A stretch of DNA of 64,000 nucleotides from Sphingomonas sp. Leaf20 (GTDB lineage: Bacteria > Pseudomonadota > Alphaproteobacteria > Sphingomonadales > Sphingomonadaceae): NCBI RefSeq assembly GCF_001421535.1, contig NZ_LMKN01000012.1, positions 1-64,000 of the forward strand, in the 5' to 3' direction. Below the pieces are notes generated by a model. The model was given only the letters and a program-made list of their open reading frames with translations, made no database searches and had not been told where the DNA came from. Positions within the stretch are counted from its first letter, which is position 1. Each line of letters starts with the position of its first letter. A program made the position numbers and the translations under genes. This document shows positions 58,118 through 64,000 of the stretch, piece by piece.

Positions 58118-58147
58118 GAATGGGATGTCGCAGGCGGCATCCCATTC
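58118..58147 (+). terminator. Hairpin after the alcohol dehydrogenase
   Basis: GAATGGGATG and CATCCCATTC form perfect 10-bp arms (58118-58127, 58138-58147) followed by CTTGT. A stem here argues that the response-regulator frame beginning at 58107 does not start that early. Confidence 0.7.
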
Positions 58148-58196
58148 CTTGTCGCGCGCTGAGCCGGTACACCAGCCGCGGGCAGGGGGGCATGAC

Positions 58197-58853
58197 GTGG
58201 AACGGGTGCTAATCGCGGACGATCATCCGCTCGTACGGGACGGACTCCGCACCGTCATCTCGGTCGCGTTCGATCAGTGCGAATTGTTCGAGGCGTCGTC
58301 GATCGCCGAGGCCATCGCAATCGTCGAGCGTGAAGGCGATTTCGACCTCGTCCTGCTCGATCTCAACATGCCCGATGCCGAAGGGTTTTCGGGACTTGCC
58401 CAGATGCGCGACCGGTTCCCGTCGGTACCCGTCGTGATCGTATCGGGTGCGTGCGAGGGCGGTTTGATCAGCGCGTCGATTGCCAACGGCGCGGCCGGGT
58501 TCATCCCGAAGTCGCTCAAGCGCAGCGCGATCGTCGAGGCGATCCAGTCAATCCTGGCGGGCGACGTCTTCATGCCGGAAGAATTCCGGACTATCGGCGC
58601 GGACAATGTCGCACTCGACGACATCCGCCGCCGCGTCGAAACGTTGACGCCGCAACAGCGCGTCGTGTTGGGGCTGGTCGTCGGCGGCAAGCTCAACAAG
58701 CAGATCGCGTTTGAACTTGATGTCTCGATGACGACGGTGAAGGCGCACGTCTCGGCGATCCTGGCGAAACTGAACGTTTATAGCAGGACCCAAGCCGTGA
58801 TCCTGGCAAACAAGATCAATTTCGTGCCGGCACCGTTGGCGGCCCGGCACTGA
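58197..58853 (+). CDS. LuxR/NarL-type response regulator (ErdR/AgmR-like)
   Basis: A 218-residue regulator. The receiver domain has D8, D9, D55 (LVLLDLNMPD) and Lys in FIPKSLKRS; the C-terminal LuxR helix-turn-helix is LTPQQRVVLGLVVGGKLNKQIAF (~145-167). GTG 58197 has a GGGGGG ribosome site and lies after the hairpin at 58118; the frame itself opens at 58107. In Pseudomonas, ErdR/AgmR of this type controls PQQ alcohol oxidation. The hybrid kinase at 59019, convergent, is the likely partner. Confidence 0.9.
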   Translation: MERVLIADDHPLVRDGLRTVISVAFDQCELFEASSIAEAIAIVEREGDFDLVLLDLNMPDAEGFSGLAQMRDRFPSVPVVIVSGACEGGLISASIANGAAGFIPKSLKRSAIVEAIQSILAGDVFMPEEFRTIGADNVALDDIRRRVETLTPQQRVVLGLVVGGKLNKQIAFELDVSMTTVKAHVSAILAKLNVYSRTQAVILANKINFVPAPLAARH

Positions 58854-58904
58854 GGAGACCGATTAAAGTTTACCGACATTCGAGCTTTTAACCTTCCCTT
58901 GCCA

Positions 58905-58973
58905 GGAGGGGGTGTCGCGAACGCGACTGAGGGGGAGGTTACGGAACGGAGATGGTCGTTTGCCACCCCCTCC
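58905..58973. terminator. Possible terminator between convergent response regulator and kinase
   Basis: GGAGGGGGTG (58905-58914) and CACCCCCTCC (58964-58973) are perfect inverted arms with a 49-bp loop, followed by a C-run at ~58981. The long loop makes efficient termination uncertain. Confidence 0.4.
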
Positions 58974-59018
58974 TTCGGGCGCCCCCCCCCGGGGGATGAC
59001 AATCGCCTTTTGCGTGTT

Positions 59019-61271
59019 CTACCCTGTCAGCCGCGCCAGCAACGCCCGCAACTGCGCCGGCTTCACCGGCTTCTGCAATACATGCAGACCGGCACCCAGC
59101 AACCGGTCGCGCAGGTCCGGTTCGCGGTCCGCGGTGATGATCACCGCCGGTGTCGGCCGGTCGAGCAACGTACGCAACTGGGCCACGACGACTTCCCCGG
59201 TCATGCCGTTACCCAGATGATAGTCCGCCAGGATCACCTCTACCGGTGCGCTAGACGCGGCGATCGCTTCCCTCGCCTCGGACCCACCGACCGCGGTCAA
59301 GACGTCGCAACCCCAGCCCTCCAGTACGGCCCGCATGCCTTCGAGGATTATTTCCTCGTTGTCGATTACTAGCACGGTGCGCGCGGCGATCCCGCGGCGG
59401 GCGGCGGGGGTGGCGGCGCAAATCTGACGCGTACCCTCGACTGTCAGCGGCACCGTCACGCAGAAGGTCGACCCTTGACCGATCGCCGATCGCACGCCGA
59501 TCGGGTGGTCTAGCATTCGCCCGGCACGCTGCACGATCGCGAGGCCTAGACCCATGCCACGCTCATGCCCCGAGTTCAGCCGGCGAAACTCTTCGAAGAT
59601 CTCACCATGGTGCGTGGGATCGATCCCCGCACCAGTATCGGTGACCGCGATCTGGACATGCGCTCCTTCGTGCCGTGCGGCCATCACAACGCCACCCTGC
59701 CGGGTGTAGCGCAGCGCGTTCGACAAGAAGTTCTGCAGGATTCGTCGCAGCAGGCGCGCGTCCGTGCGGACCCAGGCGGTGGTCGGCTCGACAGTCAGCG
59801 TCAACCCGCGCGTGCTTGCCGCCAGCGCGAACTCGGCGTGCAGCGCGCGCATCAATTCGCCGAGCGGCACGTCAGTGATCTCGGGCGTTACCGCGCCTGC
59901 GTCGAGCTTCGAGATTTCCAGCAGTGCTTCGAGCAAGTCCTCAATCGAGTCTAGCGCCGAGCCGGTCTGTTCGACCAACGTCCGATTCGCCGGCGCCAAT
60001 CGGCGTGTTGCCAAGGCCGAGACAAACAATCGCGCGGCGTTCAACGGCTGCAAGAGATCGTGGCTCGCGGCGGCGAGGAACCGTGTCTTCGACAGGTTCG
60101 CCTGTTCCGCGGCGGTCTTCGCTTCGCGCATCGCGGCCTCGGCGGCGACGCGTTCAGCGACCTGCTGCTGAAGCTCCATATTGACCGCGACGACCGCGGC
60201 AGTGCGTTCCTGCACCCGGCGTTCGAGCGTCTCGTTCGTCTCGCGCAACGCCGCCGCCGCACGCAGCCGGTCGGTGACGTCGTCGAAGCTCATCACCATG
60301 CCGCCTCCCGGCATCGGCAATCGTCGCACCTCGACGCTGCGGCCATCCTCCAGCGCGCGAACTGCTACGATTTCCGGTTCTCCTTCGCCGAGCCAGCCAA
60401 GCGTGTCGGCAGCGTCGGCACGCGGTAACGCGGTGCGGCACCACTGGATCAATGCGGCGTGCTCCGCTATTTCCAGCCTTGCCCGCGTCGGCTGCAGCTT
60501 GAGAAACGCGAGCAGCGGATCGTTCCACGCAAGCAGCGCGCGTTCACGATCGAACACGCACACGCCCTGCGGCATCGCATCGAGCGTCGCCTGCAACACG
60601 ACCGCGCGCTCGGCGAGCTCGCGCGCGCGCAATCGGGCATCCTCGGCCTTGATGTCGGTGATGTCGGTATAGACGCCGACGACGCCGCCTTCGGTTGTGC
60701 GCCGCTCGTTGACCTGGATCCAGCGGCCGTCGGCAAGCGCGATAACCTGGCCACCCTCAGCGAGCTCATGCGCCGCGCCACGCTCCGATATCCAGCGATC
60801 GGGTGCGACCATCGCTCCGAGCATCCCGCTGGTTTCGCCGATCTTGCCTAGAATCTCGTCGAAGCGCACACCTGGTACGATCTGGTCGGCGACCTTGGGC
60901 CAAAGCGACAAATAGGTCTGGTTGCATAGCACCAGCCGATCGTCCGCGTCGAAGATCGCGAATCCCTCGTTGATCGTTTCGATCGCGTCGCCCAAACGGC
61001 GGCCTGCACTGTCTGCGGCGTCGGTCGCCTGAGCGAGTTCGGCGTTGGTCGAGGCGAGTTCGCCGAGCGCGCGTTCCAGGTCCGCCGTCCGTTCACGGAC
61101 CTTCCCCTCCAGCGAGATCGCGGTCTCAAACACCGAAAAAGCGTTGCCGCGCAGATCGGTCGATCGCTCGACCCGGCCCATCAGCGACGCGTTGATCCGC
61201 GCGAGTTTCCCCAGCTGGATTTCGAGCGAGGCGACCCGGTCGTCGCGATGCCCATCAGTATCCGCGATCAT
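59019..61271 (-). CDS. Hybrid histidine kinase with PAS domains (NahK/ErcS'-like)
   Basis: A 750-residue cytoplasmic hybrid kinase. An N-terminal coiled coil (~10-90) is followed by PAS domains (~93-215 and ~225-340). The phospho-acceptor helix has H404 in AAASHDLLQPLNAARL, the HATPase shows N-box FLSNALRY and G-boxes DTGAGID and GMGLGLAIV (~510-610). The receiver (~632-750) has D637 and phospho-acceptor D683 in ILADYHLGNG. No membrane segment is apparent, so the sensed signal is internal or comes from the coupled FIST protein, whose gene overlaps by 4 bp. Confidence 0.92.
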   Translation of the reverse strand: MIADTDGHRDDRVASLEIQLGKLARINASLMGRVERSTDLRGNAFSVFETAISLEGKVRERTADLERALGELASTNAELAQATDAADSAGRRLGDAIETINEGFAIFDADDRLVLCNQTYLSLWPKVADQIVPGVRFDEILGKIGETSGMLGAMVAPDRWISERGAAHELAEGGQVIALADGRWIQVNERRTTEGGVVGVYTDITDIKAEDARLRARELAERAVVLQATLDAMPQGVCVFDRERALLAWNDPLLAFLKLQPTRARLEIAEHAALIQWCRTALPRADAADTLGWLGEGEPEIVAVRALEDGRSVEVRRLPMPGGGMVMSFDDVTDRLRAAAALRETNETLERRVQERTAAVVAVNMELQQQVAERVAAEAAMREAKTAAEQANLSKTRFLAAASHDLLQPLNAARLFVSALATRRLAPANRTLVEQTGSALDSIEDLLEALLEISKLDAGAVTPEITDVPLGELMRALHAEFALAASTRGLTLTVEPTTAWVRTDARLLRRILQNFLSNALRYTRQGGVVMAARHEGAHVQIAVTDTGAGIDPTHHGEIFEEFRRLNSGHERGMGLGLAIVQRAGRMLDHPIGVRSAIGQGSTFCVTVPLTVEGTRQICAATPAARRGIAARTVLVIDNEEIILEGMRAVLEGWGCDVLTAVGGSEAREAIAASSAPVEVILADYHLGNGMTGEVVVAQLRTLLDRPTPAVIITADREPDLRDRLLGAGLHVLQKPVKPAQLRALLARLTG

Positions 61272-62467
61272 CGCCCGATCGCCAGCCCGCTGAAAGTCTG
61301 GTTGACGTGCAGCGCGTGATATTGCTCGCCGTACGTATTGAACCCAACGACACCTCGATCTGCGAACAGCGCCGATACCGCGCTGCGCAATTGGCGCTGC
61401 TCAACCTCGACGTTATTCAGGACACAGTCGAAGCCGAGGATACGGTCGATCCCGCCGACCGAAAGATCGAGATTTTCGAACAGGTCGTGGAGATTCTGCA
61501 TGATGTCGGTCGCTTCGCCCAACGTCAGGACGATACCCTCGTCGATCGCGCAGTAGAAGGTGAGGCTACCATCGGGGTTCGCGGTCTGGATCGATCGCAC
61601 GAAATATTCGCCGCCTGCGCGGACCATCGGCGGGTGTGCCGCGAAGTGGTTGGGGCTGAGTTCCGCCACGGTCGTGCCGATCAGCCGCGCATATTCCTCG
61701 ACCGCGGGCTCGGCATTGATCTCATGGACGATGCGCGTCACCGGGTCGGCGACGGTGATGACCATCTTGACGCCGCCCGGGCCGTAATGCTGCGCACGAA
61801 ACACCTTCATGCGTCGCGACGACGACAGGATTGCGACGATCGCGGCGTCGCGGCGAAACTGCCCTTCGTAGAACACGAACGTCTCGCGGAAATCGAGGCC
61901 ATCGCCCGACGAGCCGCCGATCAGCGGCACCTCGCCCAGCGCATCCTGCAACGTCAGCGTCAGCATCTCTTCGCGATGCGAAAGCCCGTCGACCAGGAAG
62001 ATCGCGGCGTGGCTTGGCGTGTCGCCCAGTTGCGGTCCTGGCAGCGCCGCGGTGGCGACCATCGAGCGCACCGTCTGCTGTGCGACGCGCGCATCGAACG
62101 TGTCGAGATTCTCGAAACAGGTCGCGCTCAATCGGAAATCGCTCGCGGGAAAGCCGATCGCGGTGATCGTGCCCTCGTCCAATCCGTCCGGCGTGATCTC
62201 GCCGGACGACGTACAACCGACGATCGTCAGACCCTCGGCACGGCTGCCGATCGCTTCGGCCAATGCGTCGAGCGGGTATCGGCTCGAACAGAACAGGACG
62301 ATGCCAGCGAGTTCGGGCAGATCAAGCCGACCGAACAGATCGCGGATCGCCAGTTCGGGATCGGTCACGCGGGTCGCGGCGACACGGATCGGTGAGGACG
62401 GTGCACGCGACGGGTGAGGCGGAACGAACATCGCCGCGATCATGTCATGCTTGGGCAGTCCCGTCAT
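61268..62467 (-). CDS. FIST-domain sensor protein
   Basis: A 399-residue protein with FIST N (~15-215, including LAGIVLFCSSRYPLDALAEAI and GLTIVGCTSSGEITPDGL) and FIST C (~225-385) domains. FIST proteins are thought to bind small ligands such as amino acids and present them to kinases or chemoreceptors. It overlaps the hybrid kinase by 4 bp. ATG 62467 follows the DUF779 stop by 16 bp and is preferred over the earlier frame start. Confidence 0.9.
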   Translation of the reverse strand: MTGLPKHDMIAAMFVPPHPSRAPSSPIRVAATRVTDPELAIRDLFGRLDLPELAGIVLFCSSRYPLDALAEAIGSRAEGLTIVGCTSSGEITPDGLDEGTITAIGFPASDFRLSATCFENLDTFDARVAQQTVRSMVATAALPGPQLGDTPSHAAIFLVDGLSHREEMLTLTLQDALGEVPLIGGSSGDGLDFRETFVFYEGQFRRDAAIVAILSSSRRMKVFRAQHYGPGGVKMVITVADPVTRIVHEINAEPAVEEYARLIGTTVAELSPNHFAAHPPMVRAGGEYFVRSIQTANPDGSLTFYCAIDEGIVLTLGEATDIMQNLHDLFENLDLSVGGIDRILGFDCVLNNVEVEQRQLRSAVSALFADRGVVGFNTYGEQYHALHVNQTFSGLAIGR

Positions 62468-62483
62468 CCGCCGATCGACCGGG

Positions 62484-62900
62484 TCAGGCGCCACGCTCGG
62501 GCGGGCCGGCCGCGTCGAGCGCATCGACTTCGGCGTCGGTAAAGACGCGGCTGCGGATCATGAAGCGCAGTCCCTCGGGTCCTTCGAGCGAGAACCCCGC
62601 GCCGCGCCCCGGGACGACGTCGATCGTCACCTGGGTATGCCGCCAATAGTCGAATTGCGCGGCGCCGATCCAGACGGGGACGCCACCTTCCGCCGTGCCG
62701 GGCGCGATCCGCCCGAGCAGGATGTCCTGCGTTCCGACGCGGAATTCTTCTGCCGGATAGCACATCGGCGCCGACCCATCGCAGCAGCCGCCGGACTGGT
62801 GAAACATCAGTGGGCCGTGCTGCGCGGCAAGCTTCGCTATCAGCGCATCGGCAGCGGCGGTGGACAGGATCCGGGGCGGGGCGAGCGTAGCAAAGGTCAT
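62484..62900 (-). CDS. DUF779 protein
   Basis: A 138-residue DUF779 protein (MFHQSGGCCDGSAPMCYPAEEF with three Cys, then VWIGAAQFDYWRHTQVTIDV). The family is almost always beside an acetaldehyde dehydrogenase, as here; its role is unknown and a cofactor or metal link is possible given the GCCDG pair. The start at 62900 has a plausible ribosome site; the earlier frame start at 63026 overlaps the aldehyde dehydrogenase. Confidence 0.9.
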   Translation of the reverse strand: MTFATLAPPRILSTAAADALIAKLAAQHGPLMFHQSGGCCDGSAPMCYPAEEFRVGTQDILLGRIAPGTAEGGVPVWIGAAQFDYWRHTQVTIDVVPGRGAGFSLEGPEGLRFMIRSRVFTDAEVDALDAAGPPERGA

Positions 62901-63012
62901 GGAGCCAGCCTTGAAAACGGAAAAATGCGGCGGACCCTGAGGCCCGCCGCAGTGCGGTCGCGAGATCATGGGAGAAAGGGGATCCGATCTCGCGTGCGTA
63001 CCAGAAGCTGTA

Positions 63013-64000
<988 letters not shown>

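Overview
The window is GC-rich proteobacterial DNA. The PQQ alcohol-oxidation cluster, the LigM-type O-demethylase, a DUF5818 protein and decayed intergenic repeats suggest a sphingomonad (Sphingomonas or a close relative). That is an inference from gene content, not a phylogenetic result. I see no rRNA, tRNA, CRISPR array or complete transposase.

Layout. (1) 0-8 kb is a mobile/defence segment. It holds a decapitated serine recombinase, two near-duplicate AbrB/VapC toxin-antitoxin modules on either side of a second serine recombinase gene, a third intact resolvase, and a two-gene OLD-nuclease plus UvrD-helicase operon that looks like a Gabija anti-phage system. (2) 8-10 kb is a fluoride-resistance locus: a fluoride riboswitch, a CLC-F-type antiporter and a downstream remnant of a possible DUF190 gene. 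(3) 10-13.2 kb is a compact operon of a secreted DUF305 protein, a YVTN beta-propeller, an ECF sigma factor and its membrane anti-sigma. (4) 13.3-18.9 kb carries MgtC, a cytoplasmic sulfite-oxidase-fold enzyme and a LysR-TDT exporter-SorA-SorB set that reads as sulfite export and oxidation. (5) 19-29.7 kb is a metal-resistance island. It has a MerR regulator with a mer-like operator, a glutaredoxin-MauE fusion, a CC-rich small protein, DUF411 and DUF305 proteins, PepSY, CopB, CopA, a CnrYXH-type sigma/anti-sigma/sensor cassette, CopC, CopD and a 16-Cys copper-storage protein. (6) 30-46 kb is accessory DNA: a third AbrB/VapC module, a cysteine-desulfhydrase-like enzyme with its Lrp regulator, several small regulators, an SMR pump, an O-demethylase, an EmrAB-NodT tripartite efflux operon with an extra Gly-rich lipoprotein, and small hypothetical genes. 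Related short dyads and dispersed repeats lie in its intergenic spaces. (7) 46-64 kb is a coherent PQQ alcohol-oxidation cluster. It has pip, pqqABCDE (including a 26-residue pqqA), acs, a porin, a YVTN protein, a PedF-type cytochrome, a periplasmic binding protein and a quinoprotein alcohol dehydrogenase with the extra Asp typical of lanthanide-dependent enzymes. A response regulator, a hybrid kinase, a FIST sensor protein, DUF779 and an aldehyde dehydrogenase that runs off the right edge complete it.

How the parts work together. In the right arm, alcohol is oxidised in the periplasm by the PQQ enzyme, with electrons passing to the PedF cytochrome. The aldehyde is oxidised by the aldehyde dehydrogenase and the acid is activated by Acs. 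PQQ is made by pqqA-E, and the kinase, FIST protein and response regulator probably sense the substrate. In the metal island, CnrX-like sensing probably releases the sigma factor to drive its own operon and perhaps copAB, although copper as the signal is unproven. The most striking items are the CnrX metal-ligand pattern wired to copper genes, the Gabija-like operon inside a resolvase/toxin-antitoxin island, the fluoride riboswitch, the lanthanide-type dehydrogenase, and the pairs of dyad repeats that punctuate the accessory segments.
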